DNA of 51,240 nucleotides from Bacteroidota bacterium (GCA_023251675.1 JAHEYJ010000006.1:1-51240); one strand, 5' to 3'. Numbered from the stretch's first letter, positions 7,697 to 18,408 are shown. The notes: a model not told the origin generated them from the sequence alone. Made by a program: numbers and translations.

Positions 7697-10687
7697 ATGA
7701 AACAAATTTCATTCTTTTTTCTGGTTGCTGCCACCCTAATCGCAGCCGTTTCTCCCCTGAAAGCGCAATCCGGTTTAACACTTCAGGATATTTACAACCT
7801 GATGGATGATCCGGGTGCGAATTATTACCAGGTTCAGAAAACGGCTGAACTTTATTTTGAAAACCGGCCGAAAGGGAAAGGCACCGGCTATAAACAGTTT
7901 AAGCGATGGGAAGCGGAAATGAAATACTGGATCGATGAACAAGGGAACAGAATTAATCCTCGTTTTATTCATGATGAAGCGCTCCTGTTCGAGCAGAAGT
8001 ATGCCAATAAAAGTGTTTCCGCTTTATCTGCTAATTGGGTTGAATTGGGCCCTACCTACTGGAATAAAACTTCCAGTTGGGCTCCCGGTCTTGGAAGGAT
8101 AGATGCCGTGGAAGTTGATCCGCAGAATAACAATCATATTTTAATAGGGTCACCCGAAGGGGGAGTCTGGAAAACCATCAATGGGGGAACTACCTGGTCT
8201 TCTTTAACAGATGGTTTGACCTACATGCAGATCGGGGATGTATCCATTGATCCGAATAATTCCAATACCTATTATATTGGGACATTGGGAGCGGGCATGT
8301 TAAAATCTACCGATGGCGGCGTAACGCTGAACCAGGTCAACTCCGGCTTTTCTTCTTCGGCTTCCGTCAGAAAAATAATAGTTGACCCGACGAATTCCAA
8401 CAATGTGTTGCTGGCTTCTTCATCAGGCGTTTACCGTTCAACAAATGGAGGAAGTTCATGGACATTATCGAAAAGCGGTTCTTTTTATGATATCGAATTC
8501 AAACCCGGTAATCCTGCAACTGTTTATTCCTGCGGAACAGGGTTTTATGTTTCTACCAATTCCGGGTCAACCTTTACAGCTGTAACGTCAGGGATACAAT
8601 ACAGCAGTGCGATGCGCCTTGCCGTGACGGCAGCAAATCCGAATGTAGTCTACATCGTACAATGCAACGGAAGTGTTTTCGGGGCCGTTTATAAATCCAC
8701 CAATTCAGGAACGAGTTTTACTGCTACTGTAACCGGCAATTCAGCGAACGGGACAAATTATTTCGGATACAGTCCAAACGGAACAGACACACAAGGGCAA
8801 GGATCCTATAATATTGACATTGCGGTTTCTCCTACGGACGAAAACGAAGTGCATATTGCCGGGATCATCACCTGGAAAAGCACAAACGGAGGTACAAGCT
8901 TTACGGCTACCACCGAATGGACCTATCCCAATACAAGAGGGTATACACACTGCGATATGCATGCCCTTGAGTATGCAGGCAATACTTTATACACCGGAAG
9001 TGATGGAGGAATTTTTATGTCAACCGATAAGGGAGATAACTTTACCAACATATCATCCGGTTTAGGTATAAGAATGTTTTACCGCCTTGGGTGCTCACCA
9101 ACTGATCCGATTAAGATCACTGCAGGTGCTCAGGACAACGGTTCCAGTATCCTGACTTCCACAGGATGGATCGACTGGCTGGGCGCCGATGGCCAGGAAG
9201 GAGCGATCGATAATACAAATTCAAATATCATTTACGGAAGTTCACAATACGGTGATTTATATAAAAGCACCAATGGCGGTACCACCTACTCGGGTTTAAC
9301 CGCTCCTGCTTCCAATGGTGACTGGACCACTCCCTTGATCCTGGATCCGATCGCAGCTAATACGCTTTATGTTGGATATACTGAAATCTACAAATCGACA
9401 AACGGGGGAAGCAGCTGGACTCAGATCTCAAATTTCGGGACCGGAAATAATTTCAAATACATGGCTATTGCGCCTTCCAACTCAAGTTATATATATGTTG
9501 CTCAAGGGACATCCATTTACAAAACGACAAACGGCGGCACCTCCTGGACCAGTATTGCTGCAGGGCTGGGAGGTTTATCCATAAATGGTATTGCTGTGCA
9601 CAACAGCGATCCGAATAAAGTGGCGGTAGCGACTTCCAGTTCGAAAATTTATACTTCCGCCAATGGAGGGTCCACTTGGACAAACAGCACAGGAAATTTT
9701 CCTGCAGTAACTGCCAGATGCCTGGCTTATCAAAACGGAGCGACGGAAGGAATCTATGTAGGTACAAATTCAGGAGTATATTATCAGGATAACACTATGT
9801 CGAACTGGATATCCTACAAGAATTTGCTTCCAAAAGTTGCTGTGAATGAATTGGAAATTCAGTATGGTGCCGGCAAGATCCGTGCGGCAACCTATGGAAG
9901 GGGAATTTGGGAATGCGATCTGTATTCTCCGGCGGTAACTCCGGTGGCTGCATTTTCTGCTCCTTCAGGAGTATGCATCAATCAGCCGGTTAATTTTACG
10001 GATCAGTCAACTAATTCACCAACTGCCTGGTCGTGGATATTCCCCGGCGGAATACCTGCAACATCAACACAGCAGAATCCGTCAAATGTTATTTGGAATA
10101 CACCAGGAACTTATACGGTAGCACTTTCTGCAACCAATTCTGCAGGAAATAACTCTGTCGGCCATGTGATCGTGGTTCATGCACTTCCTGTTGCCGGAGT
10201 AAGCCCTAACGTTTCAATTCAAGCCGGGCAAAACACTACGTTAACTGCCAGTGGAGGAACCGGTTATTCATGGACTCCATCGGCCGGTTTGAATAATACT
10301 ACCGGATCAAGTGTGGTTGCATCTCCAAGTGTAACTACAACTTACTCGGTAATCGTTACCGATGCAAACGGTTGCACGGGTCTAGGACAAGTGACCGTTA
10401 CCGTAAATGCGGTTGGTGTTTTTGATCCGGCAAACAATTCTATTTTAATGAATATTTATCCAAACCCCAATAACGGGCAATTTACTATTGTGGCAGGCGG
10501 AAATCTTACTTCGGATTTTCTGATCACTGTTGAAAATATGCTTGGCCAGGTTATTTATTCGGAGAAGACCACGCCTGGAAATCTTTTAAGTAAGACGGTT
10601 GATCTGAAAGGAGTGAAAAAAGGAATTTATTTTCTGCAAATCAAAGGTGACGGTGCGGAAGGATGTTCGAAGATAATTGTAGAGTAG
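7697..10687 (+). CDS. Secreted beta-propeller (sortilin/BNR-like repeats) protein with PKD domain and T9SS type A sorting domain
   Basis: Signal peptide; many STNGGxSW repeats; PKD segment; C-term IYPNPNNGQFTI...KKGIYFLQIKGDGAEGCSKIIVE. Confidence 0.9.
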   Translation: MKQISFFFLVAATLIAAVSPLKAQSGLTLQDIYNLMDDPGANYYQVQKTAELYFENRPKGKGTGYKQFKRWEAEMKYWIDEQGNRINPRFIHDEALLFEQKYANKSVSALSANWVELGPTYWNKTSSWAPGLGRIDAVEVDPQNNNHILIGSPEGGVWKTINGGTTWSSLTDGLTYMQIGDVSIDPNNSNTYYIGTLGAGMLKSTDGGVTLNQVNSGFSSSASVRKIIVDPTNSNNVLLASSSGVYRSTNGGSSWTLSKSGSFYDIEFKPGNPATVYSCGTGFYVSTNSGSTFTAVTSGIQYSSAMRLAVTAANPNVVYIVQCNGSVFGAVYKSTNSGTSFTATVTGNSANGTNYFGYSPNGTDTQGQGSYNIDIAVSPTDENEVHIAGIITWKSTNGGTSFTATTEWTYPNTRGYTHCDMHALEYAGNTLYTGSDGGIFMSTDKGDNFTNISSGLGIRMFYRLGCSPTDPIKITAGAQDNGSSILTSTGWIDWLGADGQEGAIDNTNSNIIYGSSQYGDLYKSTNGGTTYSGLTAPASNGDWTTPLILDPIAANTLYVGYTEIYKSTNGGSSWTQISNFGTGNNFKYMAIAPSNSSYIYVAQGTSIYKTTNGGTSWTSIAAGLGGLSINGIAVHNSDPNKVAVATSSSKIYTSANGGSTWTNSTGNFPAVTARCLAYQNGATEGIYVGTNSGVYYQDNTMSNWISYKNLLPKVAVNELEIQYGAGKIRAATYGRGIWECDLYSPAVTPVAAFSAPSGVCINQPVNFTDQSTNSPTAWSWIFPGGIPATSTQQNPSNVIWNTPGTYTVALSATNSAGNNSVGHVIVVHALPVAGVSPNVSIQAGQNTTLTASGGTGYSWTPSAGLNNTTGSSVVASPSVTTTYSVIVTDANGCTGLGQVTVTVNAVGVFDPANNSILMNIYPNPNNGQFTIVAGGNLTSDFLITVENMLGQVIYSEKTTPGNLLSKTVDLKGVKKGIYFLQIKGDGAEGCSKIIVE

Positions 10688-10792
10688 TTACGAGAACGGC
10701 CATAACCTTATTGCAATTTCAGTCAATGGCATTCATTCTCTTCCCGCCAAAGAGAATTTTTTTTGAATTTGTTAAAAGGAAAGAAAAGGAGT

Positions 10793-10844
10793 TGATCATT
10801 AATCAATGGAGCAACGAATGACCAATGGCTAATGATCGTTTGTT
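10793..10844. repeat. Intergenic near-palindrome (gatcattaatcaatgg ... ccaatggctaatgatc)
   Basis: Imperfect inverted repeat between the T9SS gene and tatA. Confidence 0.5.
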
Positions 10845-10853
10845 GGAGCCGTA

Positions 10854-11045
10854 TTATTTCGGTTCTTCTTTCTTCTCTGTATCATCAATTCCTTTCTGAG
10901 CATCTTTAAATTCCTTCATGCCTTTTCCGAGCCCGCGCATGAGTTCAGGAATTTTTTTGCCTCCAAAGAGAAGAAGCACAACAACAACAATAAGAATGAT
11001 TTCAGTTGTGCCGAGCATTCCAAGTAAGATAGTTGCAGTAACCAT
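10854..11045 (-). CDS. tatA: Twin-arginine translocase subunit TatA/TatE
   Basis: [52 protein letters not shown]. Confidence 0.93.
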   Translation of the reverse strand: MVTATILLGMLGTTEIILIVVVVLLLFGGKKIPELMRGLGKGMKEFKDAQKGIDDTEKKEEPK

Positions 11046-11084
11046 AATATATTTTATTAGTTATGTAAATGTATGAATAAATTA

Positions 11085-11843
11085 TTACTTCCCTTCGAAA
11101 TGCTTGCCGGCTTCTGCCCAGTTCACAATATTCCACCAATTTGCAATGTAATCGGCGCGTTTATTCTGGTATTTCAGGTAATAAGCGTGTTCCCAGATGT
11201 CCAGAGCAAGCACAGGAGTTCCTTTCAATTCAGAAGTGTCCATTATTGGATTGTCCTGGTTGGGAGAAGAGCCAATTTCCGGCTTCCCATCATGATTGAT
11301 AACAAGCCAGGCCCATCCTGATCCGAAAACTTTCATTGCTGTTTCAGAGAATTTAATTTTGAAATTATCGAAAGAAGTATAGGTTGAATTAATGGCATCG
11401 CCCAGTTTGCCGGAAGGAGAGTTGGGTACAGTAGGGCTAAGAACGGAACCGCCATTTGGTTTCATTAGTTTCCAGAAAAGAGAATGATTATAATGTCCGC
11501 CTGCATTGTTTTTTATTGCTGTTGAATACTTCGAAACATTTTTGCAGAGGTCATCAAGAGAAACCCCGGTGATCTTTGCATCCGCCAGGGCTTTGTTCAG
11601 TTTATCTACATAGGCCTGGTGATGTTTGGTGTGATGGATCTCCATGGTTTGCTTATCAATGAACGGTTCAAGTGCATCGTAAGCATAGGGGAGAGGAGGC
11701 AGTGTAAAATCGCCGTCGGCTGCCGGAGTTAACGTTTCAGCAAAATCTATTGGATTGTTTTCCGATCCGAATGATTTACTGAGGATGACAATTCCGGCTC
11801 CTGCCAGAATGCCCTTTTTAAAAAAGTCTCTTCGTGTTGTCAT
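11085..11843 (-). CDS. Superoxide dismutase (Fe/Mn family) with Tat signal peptide
   Basis: MTTRRDFFKKGILAGAGIVIL Tat signal; HHTKHHQAYVDKLNKAL, GGHYNHSLFW, LALDIWEHAYYLKYQNKRADYI. Confidence 0.94.
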   Translation of the reverse strand: MTTRRDFFKKGILAGAGIVILSKSFGSENNPIDFAETLTPAADGDFTLPPLPYAYDALEPFIDKQTMEIHHTKHHQAYVDKLNKALADAKITGVSLDDLCKNVSKYSTAIKNNAGGHYNHSLFWKLMKPNGGSVLSPTVPNSPSGKLGDAINSTYTSFDNFKIKFSETAMKVFGSGWAWLVINHDGKPEIGSSPNQDNPIMDTSELKGTPVLALDIWEHAYYLKYQNKRADYIANWWNIVNWAEAGKHFEGK

Positions 11844-11893
11844 GGTATGGGGGTTGTGTCATTCAGAGAGAAAGGATTCGCTCGCAACGACGG

Positions 11894-12367
11894 TTAATTA
11901 AAACTTATGAGTAGCTGATTTTTTTCAATGGTGTCATCCTTTTTAATATGTATTTTTTTTATGCTTGCATCCGTTGGGCATTTCAGGATATTTTCCATTT
12001 TCATTGCCTGCAGCACAACAAGGGCATCGCCTTTTTTTACCTCTTCTCCTACTTTTACGCGCACATCAACAACCAAACCAGGCATCGGAGCTTTCACTTC
12101 TTTCACTTTTGCTGATGATGCATTGCTGAGGCCAAGTTTCTCCAGCAATTCATCGTACTTATCCTTCAGCTGAATGGTGTATTTATTCCCGTTCACACGG
12201 ATCACAAAACTTTTTTCTTCTTTATTCGTCTTCAGTACTTCCGCATTGTAGGACTTGCTGTCTTTAATAATGTGAAATATCCCGGATTTGACCTCGATGA
12301 TATCAAGCTCTTTTTCATTTCCATCCAGAACGAAATCGAATTTATTGTTGACTTTTGCTTTTAACAT
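11894..12367 (-). CDS. Biotin/lipoyl attachment-domain protein (biotin carboxyl carrier-like)
   Basis: VKAPMPGLVVDVRVKVGEEVKKGDALVVLQAMKMENILKCP, AMKM biotinylation motif. Confidence 0.9.
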   Translation of the reverse strand: MLKAKVNNKFDFVLDGNEKELDIIEVKSGIFHIIKDSKSYNAEVLKTNKEEKSFVIRVNGNKYTIQLKDKYDELLEKLGLSNASSAKVKEVKAPMPGLVVDVRVKVGEEVKKGDALVVLQAMKMENILKCPTDASIKKIHIKKDDTIEKNQLLISFN

Positions 12368-12388
12368 ATCTTGTCTGTAATAATTTAT

Positions 12389-13177
12389 TTATCCGGAAAT
12401 CCCGCAGTCGATCAGAAGTTTTTTAAAAGCCGAAAGTGGTATTTGATTTTCTGCATCCGATTTGGCTTTTGCAGGATCGGGGTGCACTTCAAAAAATAAT
12501 CCATCCGCACCCACCGCTACCGCCGCTTTTGCAATGTGCGGAGCATATTCGCGGTTGCCACCGGATTTATTTCCGTGGCCTCCGGGTTTTTGAAGCGAAT
12601 GCGTTACGTCCATCACTACCGGGAAACCCAGGTTCTGCATGTCGATGATATTTCTGAAATCCACTACCAGGTTATTGTATCCGAACATATTTCCTCTTTC
12701 GGTCAGGAGAATTTCTTTGTTTCCGGTTGACAGAACCTTTTTTACAGGATTCGCCATATCGTTTCCGGAAAGGAACTGAGCTTTTTTTATGTTGATGATC
12801 TTTTTTGTTTTTCCCGCAGCAACCAGCAGATCGGTCTGACGGCAGAGGAAAGCCGGGATCTGAATGATGTCGGCAACTTCAGATACCGGTTCTGCCTGAT
12901 GGGGTTCGTGAATATCGGTAAGGATGGGAATAGAAAATTTGTTTTTTACTTTTTCAAGAAGGGCAAGTCCTTTTTCAAGCCCGGGTCCGCGGAAGGAATC
13001 AACTGACGTGCGGTTGGCTTTATCAAATGAAGCCTTAAAAATAAAAGGTAGGTTCAGCGAAGCGCATATTTTCTTCAGCTCGCCGGCGGTTTGCATGATG
13101 ATCGCTTCGCTTTCGATCACGCAGGGACCCGCAATGATGAATTTATTTTTTTTCAGGATATCAAACAGCTTGCTCAT
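12389..13177 (-). CDS. kdsA: 3-deoxy-8-phosphooctulonate synthase (KDO-8-P synthase)
   Basis: FIIAGPCVIES, FKASFDKANRTS, ILTDIHEP, VVMDVTHSLQKPGG; overlaps kdsD start by 4 nt. Confidence 0.94.
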   Translation of the reverse strand: MSKLFDILKKNKFIIAGPCVIESEAIIMQTAGELKKICASLNLPFIFKASFDKANRTSVDSFRGPGLEKGLALLEKVKNKFSIPILTDIHEPHQAEPVSEVADIIQIPAFLCRQTDLLVAAGKTKKIINIKKAQFLSGNDMANPVKKVLSTGNKEILLTERGNMFGYNNLVVDFRNIIDMQNLGFPVVMDVTHSLQKPGGHGNKSGGNREYAPHIAKAAVAVGADGLFFEVHPDPAKAKSDAENQIPLSAFKKLLIDCGISG

Positions 13178-14139
13178 ACTTTTGCAATGTTATAGATCTG
13201 GAACACTCCTTTTATTTTATGATCTTCCGTAACCACCAGCGAAGTGATCTTGTATTTATTGCAAATAGCTTCGGCTTCGATCACTTTTGCATCCTTACTG
13301 ATCGTTCTTGGCTTCAATGTCATAATGTTTCTTGCTTTCAGGTCAAATAACTTCTCGTGATGCTTTTCAATCGCCCGGCGAAGATCTCCATCGGTAATGA
13401 TTCCTTTGAGTTTTTTGTTTTCAATGACAATGGCCATACCCAGTCTTCCTTCGCTCATAATGGAAATGACTTTTGACAAAGGTGTGGTAGTAGTAACGAT
13501 CGGCAGATTTTCTTTTGACATGAGATGCTCTACTTTGGTCAGCAATCTTTTTCCCAGCGACCCGCCGGGATGTAACATTGCGAAATCTTCCGGCTTAAAA
13601 TTCCGTTGCTTCATTAATGCAACGGCAAGTGCATCGCCCATAACGAGCGTTGCGGTGGTAGAGGAAGTAGGTGCCAGCTGCAGCGGGCAGGCTTCTTTCT
13701 TTACAGAAATATTGAGATGAAAATCAGAATGCTTCGCCAGTGTTGAATTTTGATTTCCGGTCATGGAGATCAGGGTGATATTTTTTTCTTTTAAATAGGG
13801 AAGGATCTGAATTATTTCTTCCGTTTCTCCTGAATAGGAAATGGAAAGTACAATATCACTGTGCGTGATCATTCCCAGGTCGCCGTGGTTGGCTTCTGCC
13901 GGGTGAACAAAAAGGGAAGGAGTGCCGGTGCTGGCAAGTGTTGCTGAAATTTTCTTGCCGATGTTGCCTGACTTGCCCATTCCGGTAACAATGACTCTTC
14001 CTTTTGTTTTCAGGATGGCCAATGCGGCATTTGAAAAATCAGCAGTAAGTGATTTAGAAAGATCACGGATGGCATCGCCTTCGATCCGGATAACTTCTTT
14101 TGCAGCTGCCAGTAGAACAGTTTCTTTATTCTTTTTCAT
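13174..14139 (-). CDS. kdsD: Arabinose-5-phosphate isomerase, KpsF/GutQ family (SIS + 2 CBS)
   Basis: VTGMGKSGNIGKKISATLASTGTPSLFVHPAEANHGDLGM; C-terminal CBS pair; coupled to kdsA. Confidence 0.93.
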   Translation of the reverse strand: MKKNKETVLLAAAKEVIRIEGDAIRDLSKSLTADFSNAALAILKTKGRVIVTGMGKSGNIGKKISATLASTGTPSLFVHPAEANHGDLGMITHSDIVLSISYSGETEEIIQILPYLKEKNITLISMTGNQNSTLAKHSDFHLNISVKKEACPLQLAPTSSTTATLVMGDALAVALMKQRNFKPEDFAMLHPGGSLGKRLLTKVEHLMSKENLPIVTTTTPLSKVISIMSEGRLGMAIVIENKKLKGIITDGDLRRAIEKHHEKLFDLKARNIMTLKPRTISKDAKVIEAEAICNKYKITSLVVTEDHKIKGVFQIYNIAKV

Positions 14140-14334
14140 TTTCAGAAACGAGTTTTAAATGTAGTAATTTACTTAATAGTAATGTGGCAGTAAAATGGAG
14201 AAGAAAGTTAATTAATGTGAAACAGGGGTTTTTAACTTGAAATAGGAGTAACTGTTAAAGCGTCAAAAAAGTATGACCCGTTTATAAAAAAATAAAAATG
14301 GGAATTAAAGCAAAAAAAAACGGAAAGGAATCTT

Positions 14335-14940
14335 CTAGGATTTCTTTCGTTTATTCAGTTCATCACGGATGCGGGAAGCGCGTTCGTAATTTTCTCCGTC
14401 AATGGCTTTCTTCAGCATTTCTTTCAGTTCTTCGGTAGACTTCTTGGAGAGGTCTTTATCATCTTTCTCGGGAGCCTTTTTTTCAACCGCTTCTTCAATA
14501 GAAACGGATGTTGCTCCTTCTTTTGGCTGGTCGTCAAGTATGATGCCGGCGGCGGAGAGAATGAATTCAAACGTGTAGATGGGACAATCGAACCGCACGG
14601 CGAGCGCGATGGCATCGGAAGTGCGGGCATCTATTTCCACTTCTTTTTCCCCGTTAATGCAGATCAGTTTGGCATAAAAGATCCCTTCTACCAGGTTGTA
14701 GATAATGACCTCGTTGAGTTTTATACTGAACGTATCCGAAAAATTTTTGAAAAGGTCATGTGTAAGCGGACGGCTTGGAGTCATTTTCTCCAACTGGATA
14801 GCAATCGCCTGGGCCTCAAAACCACCGATAATGATCGGAAGGCGTCTTTTGCCTTTTACTTCTCCAAGAACAAGCGCATACGCTCCAGCCTGTGTCTGGC
14901 TGTAAGAGAGTCCGATGATATCGAGTTTTACTTTCTTCAT
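14335..14940 (-). CDS. Bifunctional nuclease (DUF151) family protein with C-terminal UVR motif
   Basis: LPIIIGGFEAQAIAIQLE, ARTSDAIALAVRFDCPIYT; C-term ELKEMLKKAIDGENYERASRIRDELNKRK. Confidence 0.9.
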   Translation of the reverse strand: MKKVKLDIIGLSYSQTQAGAYALVLGEVKGKRRLPIIIGGFEAQAIAIQLEKMTPSRPLTHDLFKNFSDTFSIKLNEVIIYNLVEGIFYAKLICINGEKEVEIDARTSDAIALAVRFDCPIYTFEFILSAAGIILDDQPKEGATSVSIEEAVEKKAPEKDDKDLSKKSTEELKEMLKKAIDGENYERASRIRDELNKRKKS

Positions 14941-15062
14941 AAATCAACGAATGCCGAATCTATACGAATTTACAAAATTATTACACAGGAATTGCGGAAT
15001 AAATGGAGTGATGGACTTGTTAATAGGCATTTTTCCAATATTCCAATATTCCTGATTTCTTA

Positions 15063-16037
15063 TCAATGTGAACTTTTCAGTTTTTTTACTTCTTCTATAA
15101 ATTTCGGTACGGTTTCAAAGGCATCTCCGCAAACGCCATAGTTGGCTGCTTTGAAGAATGGAGCTTCTTTGTCGTTGTTGAACACAACCATCACTTTTGA
15201 TGAACTTACTCCGGCCAGATGCTGAATGGCTCCGGATATTCCGATAGCAATATAAAGGTTTGGTCCAATAGTGATCCCGGTTTGTCCCACGTGTTCGTGA
15301 TGCGGCCTCCAGCCCACGTCAGCAACGGGTTTAGAGCAGGCAGTTGCTGCACCTAAAAGTTCTGCAAGTTGTTCTACCATTCCCCAGTTCTCCGGACCTT
15401 TCAAGCCTCTTCCGCCTGAAACAACGATCTCCGCTTCGGTGAGCGCGATCTTTCCGGATGTCTTTTTTGCTTCTTTGAAAGTTGAATTGAATTCATTATC
15501 TCCGAAAGTGGGTGAGAAACTTTCTATGGAAGCACTCGCATCGCCTGAGTTGATGTGATAGGAATTCGGGATCAGCCCGATTATTTTTACATCGGATGAG
15601 ATCACTACATCTGTCAATCCTTTTCCTGAGAAACATTTTTTTCGGATCGTGAACGGAGAAGAAGAGGAAGGAAGCGCAATCGCGCCGGCAACCAAACCTG
15701 CTTTTAATTTTACGGTCACTCTTCCGGCTACCGAACGGCCGGAATACGTATAAGAAAGTACAATGAGTTTAGCATTTTCTTTTTGTGCCGCTTGTGCAAT
15801 GGCAGATGCATACGCCGATGGATTATGCGCGTTCAGTTTGTCGTTCTTTACGGACAAAACTTTTTGCGCTCCGTATTTTCCGAGCGACTTCATGTCGTCA
15901 TCGCTTACGTTTCCGATAACGACTGCCGTTACATTTCCTCCGGTTTGTTTTGCAAGTTCAGAACCGTATGAAATGGCTTCAAAGGTCGATTTTTTGAACT
16001 TGCCGTCCCAATTCTCTGCGAATATTAGTACACTCAT
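15063..16037 (-). CDS. etfA: Electron transfer flavoprotein alpha subunit
   Basis: ETF alpha C-term: VVSGGRGLKGPENWGMVEQLAELLGAATACSKPVADVGWRPHHEHVGQTG...YIAIGISGAIQHLAG. Confidence 0.94.
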   Translation of the reverse strand: MSVLIFAENWDGKFKKSTFEAISYGSELAKQTGGNVTAVVIGNVSDDDMKSLGKYGAQKVLSVKNDKLNAHNPSAYASAIAQAAQKENAKLIVLSYTYSGRSVAGRVTVKLKAGLVAGAIALPSSSSPFTIRKKCFSGKGLTDVVISSDVKIIGLIPNSYHINSGDASASIESFSPTFGDNEFNSTFKEAKKTSGKIALTEAEIVVSGGRGLKGPENWGMVEQLAELLGAATACSKPVADVGWRPHHEHVGQTGITIGPNLYIAIGISGAIQHLAGVSSSKVMVVFNNDKEAPFFKAANYGVCGDAFETVPKFIEEVKKLKSSH

Positions 16038-16098
16038 AAAATCGTTTGTTGTTTGTGGTTTTTTTTGCCTATTGCCAACTGCTGACTGCCAATTGGAT

Positions 16099-16836
16099 CT
16101 ATATTACTTTTGCTTCTGTATGTAATAAGTGAACGAGTTCTGCCATGTTATTCGGGTCAATCATTTTGCATTCACCTTTTGCCGCCGGAAGATCGAACAG
16201 CACAGAGCTGCTAAGATTAGCACAGGCAGCAGGTTCTGTCACTACAAGCGGTTTTGTCCGAGCGGTCATGATGCCGCGCATGTTGGGAATCCGCGGCTCA
16301 GACATTCCTTTCTGCGCACCGGCAACAAACGGAAGTTTTGCTTCTACCACTTCTTTTCCTCCGTCAATTTCTCTTTCAAGTGTGGCAACAGATCCATTGA
16401 TGTCAAGTTTGGTTGCGACAGAGACTGATGGAAGCCCCAGTAGTTCGCCGAGCATCATCGGAACCTGTCCTCCGTTATAGTCAATCGATTCTTTTCCGGC
16501 AAGGATAACATCGTATGTGTTTTTCTTCACCACTTCCGCGATCTGGAAGGCTACAAAATAAGCATCGGTAGGTTCAGCGTTCACGCGGATGGCATCATCG
16601 GCGCCGATGGCCAAAGCTTTGCGAAGGTTGGGTTCGGTGTTGGCGGGCCCGACATTGATCACGGAAACCGTTCCTCCCAGCGCTTCTTTCAGTTCAAGCG
16701 CGCGGGTCAGCGCAATTTCATCGGTTGGATTGATGATGAATTGCACGCCGGCAGCATTGAACGCTTTCTTGTCAGGGGTGAAAGTGATCTTTGTGGTAGT
16801 GTCAGGAACTTGGGAGATACAGACTAAGAATTTCAT
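16099..16836 (-). CDS. etfB: Electron transfer flavoprotein beta subunit
   Basis: MKFLVCISQVPDTTTKI...DEIALTRALELKE...ILAGKESIDYNGGQVPMMLGELLGLP. Confidence 0.94.
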   Translation of the reverse strand: MKFLVCISQVPDTTTKITFTPDKKAFNAAGVQFIINPTDEIALTRALELKEALGGTVSVINVGPANTEPNLRKALAIGADDAIRVNAEPTDAYFVAFQIAEVVKKNTYDVILAGKESIDYNGGQVPMMLGELLGLPSVSVATKLDINGSVATLEREIDGGKEVVEAKLPFVAGAQKGMSEPRIPNMRGIMTARTKPLVVTEPAACANLSSSVLFDLPAAKGECKMIDPNNMAELVHLLHTEAKVI

Positions 16837-17021
16837 AAAAGATTATTTTTTTTCAAGGGTGACAAATATAATAATATATGTACGGCTGATGCATGATTAA
16901 GTGAAGGTTTTGACCTCATTAGATCGTAAAAAGAAATCATGTTTTCTTAAATAGATACTGATAGTTTCCTGTTTAATTGCTCAGCCAATTTATTTTACAT
17001 TTGTATCCCCAATTTGTTTAT

Positions 17022-17999
17022 ATGAAAACAATCCAATTCCGAGAAGCCCTCCGTGAAGCCATGAGCGAAGAAATGCGCCGGGATGAACGTGTTTTTTTAA
17101 TTGGAGAAGAAGTAGCGGAGTACAACGGCGCTTACAAAGTGAGCCAGGGAATGCTGGCGGAGTTCGGCCCCAAAAGGGTGGTGGATACTCCAATTGCTGA
17201 ACTGGGTTTTACAGGCATCAGTGTCGGTGCCGCAATGAACGGGCTTCGTCCCATCGTTGAGTTCATGACCTTTAATTTTTCTCTTGTTGCCATAGACCAG
17301 ATCATAAACAGCGCTTCAAAAATGCTGAACATGAGCGGTGGACAGTTTCCGGTCCCGATTGTGTTTCGCGGAGCTACCGGTTCGGCAGGGCAGCTGGGTG
17401 CACAGCACTCCAACGCGTTTGATTCGTGGTATGCCAACTGCCCGGGGTTAAAAGTGGTGGTGCCCTCCAATCCGGCGGATGCAAAAGGACTGTTGAAATC
17501 CGCTATTCGCGATAACGACCCGGTGATCTTCATGGAAAGCGAGCAGATGTACGGTGATAAAGGCGAAGTTCCTGAAGGAGAATACCTTATTCCGATTGGC
17601 GTGGCGGAGATCAAACGAACCGGAACCGATGTTACCATTGTTAGTTTCGGAAAGATCCTGAAAGAAGTATATAAAGCCGCCGACGAACTGACCAAAGAAA
17701 ACATTTCAGCCGAAGTCATAGACCTGCGGACCATCCGTCCCATTGATTATGCAGCGGTAATTGAATCTGTCAAAAAGACCAACCGGCTTGTTGTGGTGGA
17801 AGAGGCCTGGCCGCTGGCTGCAATTTCCTCGGAGATTGCTTATCATGTTCAGAAAAATGCTTTTGATTACCTGGATGCGCCCGTATTGAGGATCAATTCA
17901 GCCGATGTCCCCCTTTCGTATGCTTCCACTCTTATTGAACCTGCCTTGCCAAATGCCGGAAAGATTATCAGGGCGGTGAAAGACGTGATGTATTTGTGA
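17022..17999 (+). CDS. pdhB: Pyruvate dehydrogenase E1 component beta subunit
   Basis: MKTIQFREALREAMSEEMRRDERVFLIGEEVAEYNGAYKVSQGML...; the ORF track starts upstream but the conserved N-terminus begins at ATG 17022. Confidence 0.93.
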   Translation: MKTIQFREALREAMSEEMRRDERVFLIGEEVAEYNGAYKVSQGMLAEFGPKRVVDTPIAELGFTGISVGAAMNGLRPIVEFMTFNFSLVAIDQIINSASKMLNMSGGQFPVPIVFRGATGSAGQLGAQHSNAFDSWYANCPGLKVVVPSNPADAKGLLKSAIRDNDPVIFMESEQMYGDKGEVPEGEYLIPIGVAEIKRTGTDVTIVSFGKILKEVYKAADELTKENISAEVIDLRTIRPIDYAAVIESVKKTNRLVVVEEAWPLAAISSEIAYHVQKNAFDYLDAPVLRINSADVPLSYASTLIEPALPNAGKIIRAVKDVMYL

Positions 18000-18051
18000 G
18001 CTAAGTCAAAAGGGCATAAGTCAAAATTCAAAAGAAGCAGCAGGCTACTAT

Positions 18052-18408
18052 TTATTTCTTCTTCAGATCGCAGGTCCCAACTAGTTTTCCATTGTAGAAT
18101 TTGCTGATCTTGATAAGATTTCCATCCGGGTCGTATTTGAAATGAAGGCCATAGATGAAGTAGAATTTGCTGAAGTATCCGCACTGCCCTATCTTATTTT
18201 GAAAATTATAGAGGCGGTTCCATCCGTCTCCGGTAAAATCGGGAGTATCGGTCTTTGAACCCGGTTTTGGAGGCCATGCCTTGTAAATGGAGTCGCAGTT
18301 GCATGAAATCAGTTTTAATGAATCCGATCTGTTGAACTTCCCTTTCGTTTGCGCTCTGACTGAGAAACTTGCGAAAATGATTATGAAGAGGAGCGTTATG
18401 GATTTCAT
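18052..18408 (-). CDS. Hypothetical secreted protein
   Basis: Signal peptide MKSITLLFIIIFASFSVRAQ; ATG at 18408. Confidence 0.6.
   Translation of the reverse strand: MKSITLLFIIIFASFSVRAQTKGKFNRSDSLKLISCNCDSIYKAWPPKPGSKTDTPDFTGDGWNRLYNFQNKIGQCGYFSKFYFIYGLHFKYDPDGNLIKISKFYNGKLVGTCDLKKK

Noticed and set aside
16977-17021. Upstream-extended start of pdhB in the ORF track
   Set aside because: The extra 15 residues are not E1-beta-like and overlap a promoter-like TACATTTG; ATG 17022 gives the conserved N-terminus.
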